Source: JAFALX01 sp036378495 (lineage in GTDB: Bacteria; Chloroflexota; Dormibacteria; Aeolococcales; Aeolococcaceae). Taken from it: 43,323 bases of DNA. Of this stretch, positions 7,915 to 15,566 are shown piece after piece. The position numbers and the translations under genes were made by a program. The stretch is from contig DASUWI010000082.1 of NCBI GenBank assembly GCA_036378495.1, positions 1 through 43,323 on the forward strand. The letters are read 5' to 3'. The notes below the pieces were generated by a model. The model was not told the origin of the DNA, ran no database searches, and saw only the letters and a list, made by a program, of their open reading frames with translations. The stretch's first letter is position 1, and each line of letters opens with the position of its first letter.

Positions 7915-9555
7915 ATGACTGACCAGATCATTGACGAGGTCGTTGACGTGCCGGTGCTCATCGTGGGGGCCGGTCCGACGGGACTGACGGCGTCGATCGC
8001 CCTCTCGCGATTCGGCGTGCCGTCGCTGCTGATCGAGCGGCATCCAGGGACGAGCATCCACCCCAGGGCGATCGGAATAAACACGCGTTCGATGGAGATC
8101 CTCCGGGGATTCGGGTTGCAGGAGCGGATCAACGCCGTCGCCTTCGCGGCCGATCCATACGTGGCTCGCTCCACGACGCTCATCGACCCAGAACCGATGC
8201 TGTCGCCGTCGTTGGGGGCGCCACCGGCGGACGACGTCAGCCCGGCGCTGTGGACCACGTGCTCGCAGTTCGCGCTGGAACCGGTGTTGCGGGAACAGGC
8301 GGACTCCTATACGACGACCGCGCGTCTCCGCTTCCACACCGAGCTCGTCTCCTTCGAACGTCACGACGATGGCATCCATGCGCGTATCGAACATCGCGAC
8401 AGCGGCCGCCGTACCGAGGTCCGCTGCCACTTCCTGATCGCCGCCGACGGCGCCAACAGCCTGGTGCGGGAGCGGCTCGGCATCGCGCTCGAAGGGGCCG
8501 GCGTGCTCGGCCACAACGTCGCGATCCATTTCGAGTCGTCGCTGATCCACCACATCCCGCACCGGCCGGTCTTCCTGCACAGCGTCGAGAACGAGCGCGC
8601 CCGGGGCCTGTTCTTCACCACCGACGGTGCCTCCCGCTGGGTGTTCAACACCGAGTATCGACCTGACGCCGGTGAGGCCCCGGCAGACTTTACCGCCGCT
8701 CGCGCCACGCAGCTGATCCGCGACGGGTCCGGCGTCCCCGATCTCGATGTCGCGGTGCGCGTCGTGCTCCCCTGGGTGATGCGGGGCGACATGGCGGCGC
8801 GTTCGCGGGCCGGCAGCGTGTTTCTCGCCGGCGACGCGGCCCACCGTCTGACGCCCGCGGGCGGGTTGGGAATGAACACCGGCATCCAGGACGCGCACAA
8901 CCTGGCGTGGAAGATCGCGGCCGTGCTGCGCGGGTGGGCCGGCGACGGGCTCCTCGATACGTACGAGGCGGAGCGGCGGCCGGTTGCCGCCGCGAACGTC
9001 GAGCGATCGGTGTCTCTGGCGGCTGCCGGCCTGCTGCCGGTGGAGCATCCAATCATCCCCTCGTTCAGCGCGCGGACCGCGTTGGATTTCGACCTCGGCT
9101 TCGGCTACAGGTCGGCGGCAATCGTCTCCGAAGGCAGCGCGGCCGGCGAAGCCGCGGGCGACTACGTGCCCGAGGCCAAGCCGGGCTACCGGGCGCCGCA
9201 CACGTGGTTGGACGGCGGCGGATCGCGAATCTCGACCCTCGACATCATCGGCGAGCACTACACGCTGTTTCATGGCGGCGACGGCAGCACGTGGGAGGCG
9301 GCCGCAGCGCGCGCCGCCGCATCGCTGTCGGTGCCGGTGCGCGTCCAGACGCTGCGTGGCGCGGCGCGTGCCGACTGGCCTGAGCTGTTCGGCATATCGC
9401 GAGCGGGCGCTGTGCTGGTGCGGCCCGACGGCCACGTCGCTTGGCGGCGCGCCGAATCTGATCCAGCCGCTGCGACGCATCTGACCGCCGCCATCTCGGC
9501 AGCGCTCGGGAGAGGTGGGCAGCGTTCCGACGCTGTCGCAGAGGTGGCCGCCTGA
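7915..9555 (+). CDS. FAD-dependent aromatic hydroxylase (PHBH/RdmE type)
   Basis: A 546-residue class A flavoprotein monooxygenase that would hydroxylate an aromatic or polyketide substrate using NAD(P)H and O2. The FAD motif VGAGPTGLTA is at ~17-26, the DG motif LIAADGANSLVRERLG near 178, and the GD motif VFLAGDAAHRLTPAGGLGMN near 303. The C-terminal ~110 residues (GEHYTLFHGG ... AGAVLVRPDGHVAWR) form the thioredoxin-like tail seen in RdmE/PgaE-type enzymes. ATG 7915 has a strong GGAGGAGAAGG site. It sits alone, divergent from a LuxR ATPase regulator, so a detoxifying or catabolic oxidation under that regulator is more likely than a full antibiotic pathway. Confidence 0.9.
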   Translation: MTDQIIDEVVDVPVLIVGAGPTGLTASIALSRFGVPSLLIERHPGTSIHPRAIGINTRSMEILRGFGLQERINAVAFAADPYVARSTTLIDPEPMLSPSLGAPPADDVSPALWTTCSQFALEPVLREQADSYTTTARLRFHTELVSFERHDDGIHARIEHRDSGRRTEVRCHFLIAADGANSLVRERLGIALEGAGVLGHNVAIHFESSLIHHIPHRPVFLHSVENERARGLFFTTDGASRWVFNTEYRPDAGEAPADFTAARATQLIRDGSGVPDLDVAVRVVLPWVMRGDMAARSRAGSVFLAGDAAHRLTPAGGLGMNTGIQDAHNLAWKIAAVLRGWAGDGLLDTYEAERRPVAAANVERSVSLAAAGLLPVEHPIIPSFSARTALDFDLGFGYRSAAIVSEGSAAGEAAGDYVPEAKPGYRAPHTWLDGGGSRISTLDIIGEHYTLFHGGDGSTWEAAAARAAASLSVPVRVQTLRGAARADWPELFGISRAGAVLVRPDGHVAWRRAESDPAAATHLTAAISAALGRGGQRSDAVAEVAA

Positions 9556-9624
9556 GGACGGGGAACCGCGGCGCTCTCGCCTGCGTAGACGCGACGTACA
9601 CCCGCGTCACACCGGAGGCTTCCC

Positions 9625-10722
9625 ATGCGCAGGCTTCTCACCGCAGCGGCCCTGCCGCTCGCACTGCTCGCATTGCAGGCGACGCCCGCGCTCGCCTGCG
9701 GTGGCCTGGTCGCGCCGGATGGCGACGTGCACCTCGATCGCGCCACGACGTTGGTCGCCTGGCATGGCGGCGTCGAGCACTATGTCACCAGCTTCGCGTT
9801 CTCGGGCAACGTCGCGGATGTAGGCTGGATCGTCCCGCTGCCGGCTGTGCCGGACAGCATCGAGGCGGCCGGCAGGTGGACCCTGAAGCGGCTCGAGCTC
9901 GCGTTCAATCCGCCGGTTCCGAGGATGGAGGCGGCTGCCGCCGATGCGCCCGGATCGGTGGTTGTCGAGCAGGTCCAGGTGGAGGCGCTGGACGTCACCG
10001 TGCTCAAGGGCAGCGGCCAGGCGGTGATCGACTGGTGCGAGCACAACGGCTTCGTGCTGCCGGCGGAGACCAAGGACCACCTGCTGCGCTACGCGAAGGG
10101 CAGCCCGGTCTTCATGGCGGCGCGCTACGACAACGCGGCAGCCCAGGCGCGGGGCATGCGCTCCGGCGACGGCGTGCCGCTGCTCATCACCATGCACACG
10201 CGGCAGCTCTGGGTGCCGCTCGAGGTGCTCGCCAACGACAACGACCCGGTCAACGCCGACCTGTTCCTGCTGACCGATCAGCAGCTGCAGCCGGCACAGC
10301 CGGTTCCGCTGTTCACGCTGCCACCGTTCAGCTTCGGCAGCACCAACAGCGTCGATGGGGCGCAGGGCTTCACCATCGCCGGCAGCGAGCCGCTCGATGC
10401 CCAGCTCCATGCGGACCTGTCGAGTGACCGCAACATGAGCTGGATGCCCTCTCAGGGCTGGGTCACGTACCTCCAGCTGAACGCTCCCAGCTCGACGGTC
10501 ACGTACGACCTCGGCGTCGGTGGCGACGGGCGCATCCGGCTCGCGTCGTTTGGGGCATCACCGGCACGAACCGCGAGCGCCCCGGCACCGCCGGACGCGC
10601 CGCCGCAGTGGCTCATGGCCGTCGTGATCGTCGTCGCCGTTCTCCTCGTGGTCGTCAGTGCGCTGCTCGTGCGCCGAGTGCGCTTCGGGGGCGGCGCACC
10701 GGGCGACCCATACGCTCCTTGA
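9625..10722 (+). CDS. DUF2330 secreted membrane-anchored protein
   Basis: A 365-residue protein with a signal peptide (MRRLLTAAALPLALLALQAT), then the DUF2330 hallmark ACGGLVAPDGDVHLDRATTLVAWHGGVEHYVTSF spread over ~25-60 and WIVPLPAVP near 75. A single C-terminal membrane helix (MAVVIVVAVLLVVVSALL) is followed by a short basic tail, so the bulk faces outward. The biochemical role of DUF2330 is not known to me. The ribosome site CCGGAGG precedes ATG 9625. The last 68 bases overlap, tail to tail, the 3' end of the DUF4396 gene on the other strand. Confidence 0.85.
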   Translation: MRRLLTAAALPLALLALQATPALACGGLVAPDGDVHLDRATTLVAWHGGVEHYVTSFAFSGNVADVGWIVPLPAVPDSIEAAGRWTLKRLELAFNPPVPRMEAAAADAPGSVVVEQVQVEALDVTVLKGSGQAVIDWCEHNGFVLPAETKDHLLRYAKGSPVFMAARYDNAAAQARGMRSGDGVPLLITMHTRQLWVPLEVLANDNDPVNADLFLLTDQQLQPAQPVPLFTLPPFSFGSTNSVDGAQGFTIAGSEPLDAQLHADLSSDRNMSWMPSQGWVTYLQLNAPSSTVTYDLGVGGDGRIRLASFGASPARTASAPAPPDAPPQWLMAVVIVVAVLLVVVSALLVRRVRFGGGAPGDPYAP

Positions 10723-11416
10723 TGCCGTGATTGATGAGCCAGACCTGCGCGGGGTAGGTCGCGGCCAGACCGATAACCATCGCGATTTGCATCATCAACC
10801 AGTACGCAGGATCGTTCGGCAGCAACTGGGGGAACAGCACCCGTTGGAAGATTGCCATCCAGGCAAACATGCCCGCCTCGAAGGTGACGACTGACAGCGT
10901 GTCGGCAGCAATCGCATTACGCAGCGCGGCAAGGGGCGTGAGGGAGCTCCCAGGTTTGATGGCCCAGTACTGGAAACCGATTCCGAACACGTAGCCGAAG
11001 GCGAAATCGACGATGTACTCCGCCCACAGAGCGTGTCCGGCGATGGTGAGCGCCGCGCCGAACACGATCCACTCACCAATCACGTCGCCGAGCGCGCAAC
11101 CGGCTCCGCAGTGCGTTGCGGTCACGGCAACCCCGAGCCGCCCCGGGAGCTCTTCCTGGCCGGCCATCGACATGTGCATGGTGGGAGCGCCAATCATCAC
11201 CGGCGCGTGTGGCGAGTCCACCGGCCGCCCCAGCCGGACGTACGCGAGCCATCCGAACGGCCCGAGGTACAACGCCGTGAGAGGCCACACCGCAGCCATC
11301 ACGCCCATGGCCTGACGATTGCCGCGACCGTACATGTCGTACGCAATCGCGCCGGCCGTGATGAAACCTGAGGCGATCGTGATCCACGCGAGCACCCCAA
11401 GCCAGCCTGGCGCCAC
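10655..11416 (-). CDS. DUF4396 integral membrane protein
   Basis: A 253-residue polytopic membrane protein. The N-terminal part has two helices; the motif ATHCGAGCALGDVIGEW with paired Cys and a His in front of a membrane helix is the mark of DUF4396. Later helices include YIVDFAFGYVFGIGFQYWAI. The family is often found next to copper or metal genes, and the HCGAGC motif could hold a metal, which is inference. The start is GTG at 11416, 7 bases after a TAAGGT -10 box, fitting a leaderless message. The 3' end overlaps the convergent DUF2330 gene by 68 bases. Confidence 0.85.
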   Translation of the reverse strand: MAPGWLGVLAWITIASGFITAGAIAYDMYGRGNRQAMGVMAAVWPLTALYLGPFGWLAYVRLGRPVDSPHAPVMIGAPTMHMSMAGQEELPGRLGVAVTATHCGAGCALGDVIGEWIVFGAALTIAGHALWAEYIVDFAFGYVFGIGFQYWAIKPGSSLTPLAALRNAIAADTLSVVTFEAGMFAWMAIFQRVLFPQLLPNDPAYWLMMQIAMVIGLAATYPAQVWLINHGIKERMGRPVRRPRSALGARAAH

Positions 11417-11423
11417 GCAGGAA

Positions 11424-11429
11424 ACCTTA
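11424..11429 (-). promoter_or_regulatory. -10 box TAAGGT, leaderless start of DUF4396 gene
   Basis: TAAGGT on the minus strand is followed by 7 bases and then GTG at 11416. This spacing puts the transcription start on the start codon. Confidence 0.55.
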
Positions 11430-11440
11430 CCGCGGCTGCG

Positions 11441-13372
11441 CTACAGGTTCGCGATCGGGAGTGGCGGCGCATCGCCGGGCGGCTCGATCCCCGACGTCCT
11501 GCAGAAGAAGTACATCTCTGCGGTCTCCGTCCGCTCGATGTTCTCCGCGCGGCGGAACCCGTGCTTCTCGCCCGCGAATGTGACGTAGGCGCAGGGCACC
11601 CCGCGCAGCCGCACCGCGTCGTACATGCCCGCGGACTGATCCGGAGGCACGATGGGATCGTCCAAGCCCTGCAGCAGCAGCAGCGGCTTGCGCACCCGGT
11701 CCGCGAAGTGCACGGGCGAGCGTGCATACAGCTCGTCGGGGTCCTCAGGGTACGGATGCTCGTAGCGCGCCTCGAACTTGTGCGTCTCGGCGAACAGCAT
11801 CTCCAGATCGCCGATGCCGTACAGGCTCGCGCCCGCCGCGAACACACGGTGGAACGTCATCGCGCACAACACGATGTAACCGCCTGCGCTGCCACCCTCG
11901 ATGAACAACCGGTCACCGTCGACGTCACCGCGGTCCGCCAGATACCGCGCGCCGGCAACGCAGTCGCCCACGTCCACCACCCCGCTCATGCGATCCAGGC
12001 GCTTGCGATATGCCCGGCCGTAGCCGGTGCTGCCGCCATAATCGACGTCGAGCACGGCGATGCCCCGGCTGGTCCAGTACTGCCACGCCGCGTTGAGCGT
12101 CGTCGACGTCGCGCCGGTCGGGCCCCCGTGCGCATGCACGAGGAGCGGGGGCTTCAGGTCGTCGCCGGCGTCGGCACGAGCGTTGTGCGGCCGGTAGTAC
12201 CAGGCGTGCGCGGTCTCCCCGGCTTGCCCGGGAAACGTGAGGTGCTCTGGTTCTGAACGCACCGTGTCATCGACGCGCGGACCGCCATCCGCGCTCAAGC
12301 GCGTGACCGCGCCGCTGGACGCATCGACGTGCACGATCGCCGACGGATCACGCGGGCCACCGGCCAGCACCACCACGCTGTCGCCGGCGGCTGCGATCCA
12401 CGGACCAAGTGACGTGTATGGCAGGTCGACGTCATCGACCGCGCCGGTGTTCGTGTCGACGAGGTGCAGGCGCCACACGCCGTCATGGGAAGCGCAGAGC
12501 GCGATCCTGCCTCGGTCGAGAAAGCCATAGGTCGCGGTGCCGAACATCCACTGAGGGCGGCCGCACTCGGCCGGCATCGGCGCCAGCGCCGCGGCTGCCG
12601 CCCCGTCCCAGCGGTACAGGTTCCACCAACCGGTGCGGTCGGACACGAAGTGCAGCGTCGAGTCCGCCGACCACGCGGGCTGAAAGACCGACTCGTGCGG
12701 CCCGCCGGCAACCTTCATCTCGTCGTGGATGACGCCGTCGCAATCGAGCCAGGCCATCCACAGCTCCGTGCCTTCCCAGGGCATGAGCGGCTGGTTCCAA
12801 GTGAGCCAGCACATGCGCGTGCCGTCGGGGCTCACCCGCGGGGTCGCGTAGAAGTCGTTGCCGCCGGCCACCGTCGTCACCTCACCGCTCGCGAGCGACA
12901 CGCGGCCGACGCTGTTGACCACCACGGCGCCGCGATGATCCTCCACCACACAGAAGACCGCCTCTCCGTCGGCGGTGGGATCGAGCTCCATATCCGCGTA
13001 ACGGACATCGCCGGCGTCAGGCGTGATCGCGCGAGGCGCGCCGCCATCGCCAACCAGATACAGCCGTCTGTCGGCAGCGTTGGAGAACAGCACGTGCGAA
13101 CCCGCCGCCAGCAGCGCGCCGCCACCGTACTCATGCACGTAGGTGCGGGCGGAGAAGGGCGCCGCAATGACATCGCGCGCCGCCGACCGGCCATGCACGT
13201 CGCGGTGCGTGATCACGCAGCGTCCTGCCTCGGTGGGGCGCCCTTCCACCCAGTACACCTCGCCGCCGTCGAGCTGCACGGCTTCGAACCGCACGCCGGC
13301 CGCAGCGGCCATGGCCGCGGTGACCGGCGACGGCCACAGGCGGCGGGCGGGCGGCCTCACGCCGCCGGTCAC
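11441..13372 (-). CDS. S9 family prolyl oligopeptidase-type peptidase
   Basis: A 643-residue serine peptidase: an N-terminal beta-propeller (~1-380, repeats such as DGTRMCWLTWNQ and HFVSDRTGWWNLYRW) and a C-terminal alpha/beta-hydrolase. The likely catalytic triad is Ser in GGSAGGY (~492), Asp in LQGLDDPIVPP (~570) and His in AGEKHGFR (~602). Such enzymes (DPP IV/acylaminoacyl peptidase class) cleave short peptides. No signal peptide is seen, so it is probably cytoplasmic. GTG 13372 is chosen because it forms a GTGA overlap with the upstream membrane-protein gene and gives the usual family length; a longer frame upstream is just the alternative frame of other genes. Third gene of the PIG-L operon. 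Confidence 0.88.
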   Translation of the reverse strand: MTGGVRPPARRLWPSPVTAAMAAAAGVRFEAVQLDGGEVYWVEGRPTEAGRCVITHRDVHGRSAARDVIAAPFSARTYVHEYGGGALLAAGSHVLFSNAADRRLYLVGDGGAPRAITPDAGDVRYADMELDPTADGEAVFCVVEDHRGAVVVNSVGRVSLASGEVTTVAGGNDFYATPRVSPDGTRMCWLTWNQPLMPWEGTELWMAWLDCDGVIHDEMKVAGGPHESVFQPAWSADSTLHFVSDRTGWWNLYRWDGAAAAALAPMPAECGRPQWMFGTATYGFLDRGRIALCASHDGVWRLHLVDTNTGAVDDVDLPYTSLGPWIAAAGDSVVVLAGGPRDPSAIVHVDASSGAVTRLSADGGPRVDDTVRSEPEHLTFPGQAGETAHAWYYRPHNARADAGDDLKPPLLVHAHGGPTGATSTTLNAAWQYWTSRGIAVLDVDYGGSTGYGRAYRKRLDRMSGVVDVGDCVAGARYLADRGDVDGDRLFIEGGSAGGYIVLCAMTFHRVFAAGASLYGIGDLEMLFAETHKFEARYEHPYPEDPDELYARSPVHFADRVRKPLLLLQGLDDPIVPPDQSAGMYDAVRLRGVPCAYVTFAGEKHGFRRAENIERTETAEMYFFCRTSGIEPPGDAPPLPIANL

Positions 13373-13703
13373 TGCAGGAAGGCGCCGGCTGTGGCCGCCG
13401 CGCTGAGGCCGGCGCCGAGAAACACCCGTGGGCTGGAGATCTTGTTCCGCAAGTGCACGGCGAGCATGGCGCCGTTGCCCGCGAGCAGCACCTGGGACAG
13501 CGCCACGGTGGGAATGCTTTTGTGCCCGCTCCGCGCGTCCCTCGCGGCGATGCCGCCAGCGCCAGCCACGCGGCGAGGAAGCCGGCGGTTCCGGCGGCGC
13601 GCCCCGGCGCCTCACGGAAGAGATGTCGCCGTCGCGCCAGGAAGATCGCGGTGTCCGCCGCGCCGCCGATCGCCGCCGGGAGCGTGAGGTAGCGCGCGTT
13701 CAC
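13369..13703 (-). pseudogene. Small membrane protein with a single-base frameshift
   Basis: Two frames join into one plausible ~111-residue membrane protein. The 5' half (GTG 13703, VNARYLTLPAAIGG ... FLAAWLALA) and the 3' half (GGIAARDARSG ... GLSAAATAGAFLQ, ending 13369) meet near 13549-13556. Adding one G in the GCGGCATC run there would make a continuous frame with ~3 hydrophobic segments. Both ends use GTGA junctions (with the PIG-L stop at 13700 and the S9 start at 13372), which supports one original gene. It is either a true frameshift or a base missing from the assembly. Function unknown. Confidence 0.65.
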
Positions 13704-14425
13704 CCCGTGTGCACCACCTGGAACGCCTCGGCCATGCGCCCATCGCCGAGCCCGTTGGCCTCGGCCGTCGCCTTGAGCCAGCTGCGCACACGATCCTCGA
13801 GCGCGTCCCAGTCCTGGTACTGCGAGCGGTGGTGGCGCAGCGCTGCGAGCTTGCGATCGGCGGTGTCGGTGACATCCACCACCTCGTCCGGCTGAATGCT
13901 CCCGCCGCCCATGATCCACACCTCGTGCACCGTGTGCGGCTCGAGCCCCTCCTCCTCCAGCAGCTCCATGTGCGCGAACGGGTTGCGGGCGTCGGGGTAG
14001 ACGGCGTCGAGCGTCGCCTCACCCGTGGCGAGGTGGTCGGGGTGGCTGGCAAAGATGCGTGCGAAACTGCGAATCGGTGACTGCGAGACAACACGCTGCG
14101 GACGCTTCTGCCGGATCACGCGAGCGATGTCGCGGCGCAGCTCGATGTTCGCCGCCACCCTGCCGTCGGCATAGCCGAGAAAGGTCACGTCGTGGACCCC
14201 CACCTCCGCGGCAGCGGCGCGCTGCTCCGCCTGGCGGATCTCGGACATGCGGCTCCTGGCGATGCTGCGGTCGTACCCTCCGGCATCGCCGTTGGTGACG
14301 ATGCAGTAGGCGACGTCCACGCCCTTGCTGGTCCAGAGGGCGGTCGTCGCCGCGCAGCCGAAGTCGCAGTCGTCCGGATGCGCAACAACCACCAGGGCGC
14401 GCTCGACGCCGTCGATCTCGGACAC
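13700..14425 (-). CDS. PIG-L family LmbE-like deacetylase
   Basis: A 241-residue zinc-dependent N-acetylglucosamine-type deacetylase fold (MshB/BshB/Mca relatives). The zinc/catalytic motif VVVAHPDDCDFG is at ~12-23 and the second His motif ASHPDHLATGEA is near 120. Target sugar conjugate cannot be told. GTG 14425 is chosen because a TACCAT -10 box ends 7 bases upstream (14433-14438), fitting a leaderless message, and because VVVAHPDD sits ~10 residues in, as in homologues. A longer frame upstream runs through the divergent gene and is rejected. It is coupled by GTGA to the frameshifted membrane gene. Confidence 0.87.
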   Translation of the reverse strand: MSEIDGVERALVVVAHPDDCDFGCAATTALWTSKGVDVAYCIVTNGDAGGYDRSIARSRMSEIRQAEQRAAAAEVGVHDVTFLGYADGRVAANIELRRDIARVIRQKRPQRVVSQSPIRSFARIFASHPDHLATGEATLDAVYPDARNPFAHMELLEEEGLEPHTVHEVWIMGGGSIQPDEVVDVTDTADRKLAALRHHRSQYQDWDALEDRVRSWLKATAEANGLGDGRMAEAFQVVHTG

Positions 14426-14432
14426 GACGGCG

Positions 14433-14438
14433 ATGGTA
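14433..14438 (-). promoter_or_regulatory. -10 box TACCAT, leaderless start of PIG-L operon
   Basis: TACCAT on the minus strand, 7 bases before GTG 14425. The divergent promoter at 14475-14480 lies only ~40 bases away. Confidence 0.55.
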
Positions 14439-14474
14439 CCCAGCGCGAACGCGCCGTTGCCCCCATCTCGTGCA

Positions 14475-14480
14475 TACACT
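14475..14480 (+). promoter_or_regulatory. -10 box TACACT, leaderless start of the 31-codon ORF
   Basis: TACACT is followed by 7 bases and ATG 14488. It sits within CATACACTCGGGGC (14473-14486), the same 14 bases found at the start of the ADP-ribose pyrophosphatase gene (35163-35176, minus). Confidence 0.55.
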
Positions 14481-14487
14481 CGGGGCC

Positions 14488-14583
14488 ATGGCAGGCCTTC
14501 CCCCACCGCATCCCGGCCTCGGCCGCCTCCGCGGGCTGCTCGGCGCGTGGCAGGGGACCCTCGAGGCGGAGCTCCGCCGATGA
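14488..14583 (+). CDS. 31-residue leader ORF coupled to DUF2236 gene
   Basis: ATG 14488 begins a 31-codon frame (MAGLPPPHPGLGRLRGLL...) ending in TGA that overlaps the next ATG as ATGA. A TACACT -10 box 7 bases upstream makes this ATG, not that of the next gene, the probable 5' end of the message. The product is Pro/Leu/Arg-rich with a possible short amphipathic helix. It may be a small protein or just a way to couple translation of the oxygenase. Confidence 0.45.
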   Translation: MAGLPPPHPGLGRLRGLLGAWQGTLEAELRR

Positions 14584-15518
14584 AGATCCCGACGCCGGCC
14601 GAGGTGCTGCATGGCATGGGCCGCTCCTCGGTCGAGTCGTACCGGCCGATGCCGCTGCACGACCGCTCCCCCGACCCCGGCCTGTTCGGCCCGGACTCGG
14701 TGACCTGGCGCGTGATGCGCGAACCACTCCTGATGCTGGGTGCGGGGAGGGCGCTCCTGATGCAGGCAGCCAATCCGCTTGTGGCGCAGGGTGCAATCGA
14801 CCACAGCAATTACGCCACCGACCCCTACGGGAGGCTGGAGCGCACCGTCGAGTGGGTGACGGTAGTCAGCTTCGGCACCACGGCCGAAGCCGAGCGGGCA
14901 TCGGCGCACGTGGTCAGGCTGCACCGCCATGTCCGGGGCTCGCTGCCCGGCGCTCACGCCACCACCAAGATCGCGGCGCGCACCCGCTACACCGCCGGTG
15001 ATCCGGCACTCCTGCGCTGGGTGCACGCGTCGTTCGTGGAGACGATGCTGAGCACGCATGACGCGCTGGTCGGCGGGCTCGACGACGGCGAGCGCGATGC
15101 ATTCGTCCGTGAGTGGGATGCGGTGGCCGCGCTGATGGGGGTGCCGCGCCGCCTCCTCTGGCGCGACGCGCGGGCGATGCGGGCGTACGTGGCGCGCGAG
15201 GTGGAGCGGGGGCCGGCGCAGCCCGGCCCGGGGTCGCGAAGGGTCGCGGAGACGGTGCTGCGGCCGCCGGTGTCGTCGCCGGCGATGCGGCCCGCTGCCC
15301 AGGTGCTGGCCTTCATCGCGGTGGGCCTGCTGCCGGATGCGGTACGTCGCGGCTATGGTCTCACGTGGACTCCGGCGCACGCGGCCGCCCATCGCGCCAT
15401 TCGCGTCTGGCTCCGCTCGATCCGCCCCACGATGCCGCGGCGGCTCCGGATCTCGCCGGTCCACGAGCTGGCCCTGGCGCGTACCCGCGGTCGCTGGCCG
15501 GAGCGGATGGTTGCGTGA
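14580..15518 (+). CDS. DUF2236 (MpaB/latex-clearing-type) oxygenase family protein
   Basis: A 312-residue helical protein of the DUF2236 family (oxygenase MpaB, rubber oxygenase Lcp relatives; proven members bind b-type haem). Family features are SVTWRVMREPLLMLGAGRALLMQ near 40-60, the conserved NPLVAQGAIDHSNYATDPYGRL (~65-85), the HRHVRG motif (~118) and WVHASFVETML (~145). The His of HRHVRG and the DHS motif are candidate haem or metal ligands by family analogy. No signal peptide. The start is ATG 14580, in an ATGA overlap with a 31-codon ORF. Substrate unknown. Confidence 0.82.
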   Translation: MKIPTPAEVLHGMGRSSVESYRPMPLHDRSPDPGLFGPDSVTWRVMREPLLMLGAGRALLMQAANPLVAQGAIDHSNYATDPYGRLERTVEWVTVVSFGTTAEAERASAHVVRLHRHVRGSLPGAHATTKIAARTRYTAGDPALLRWVHASFVETMLSTHDALVGGLDDGERDAFVREWDAVAALMGVPRRLLWRDARAMRAYVAREVERGPAQPGPGSRRVAETVLRPPVSSPAMRPAAQVLAFIAVGLLPDAVRRGYGLTWTPAHAAAHRAIRVWLRSIRPTMPRRLRISPVHELALARTRGRWPERMVA

Positions 15519-15566
15519 GGCCGGTGCGGCCCCCTGGCCTCGCGGCGCCGTGGTGATCCTTCAACC

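Noticed and set aside
7834..9480. 548-residue open frame on the minus strand opposite the FAD monooxygenase
   Set aside because: No family motif, and the plus strand carries all FAD motifs with a strong ribosome site.
14019..15464. 481-residue minus-strand frame across the PIG-L and DUF2236 genes
   Set aside because: Arg/His-rich shadow frame; both underlying genes have family motifs and promoter support.
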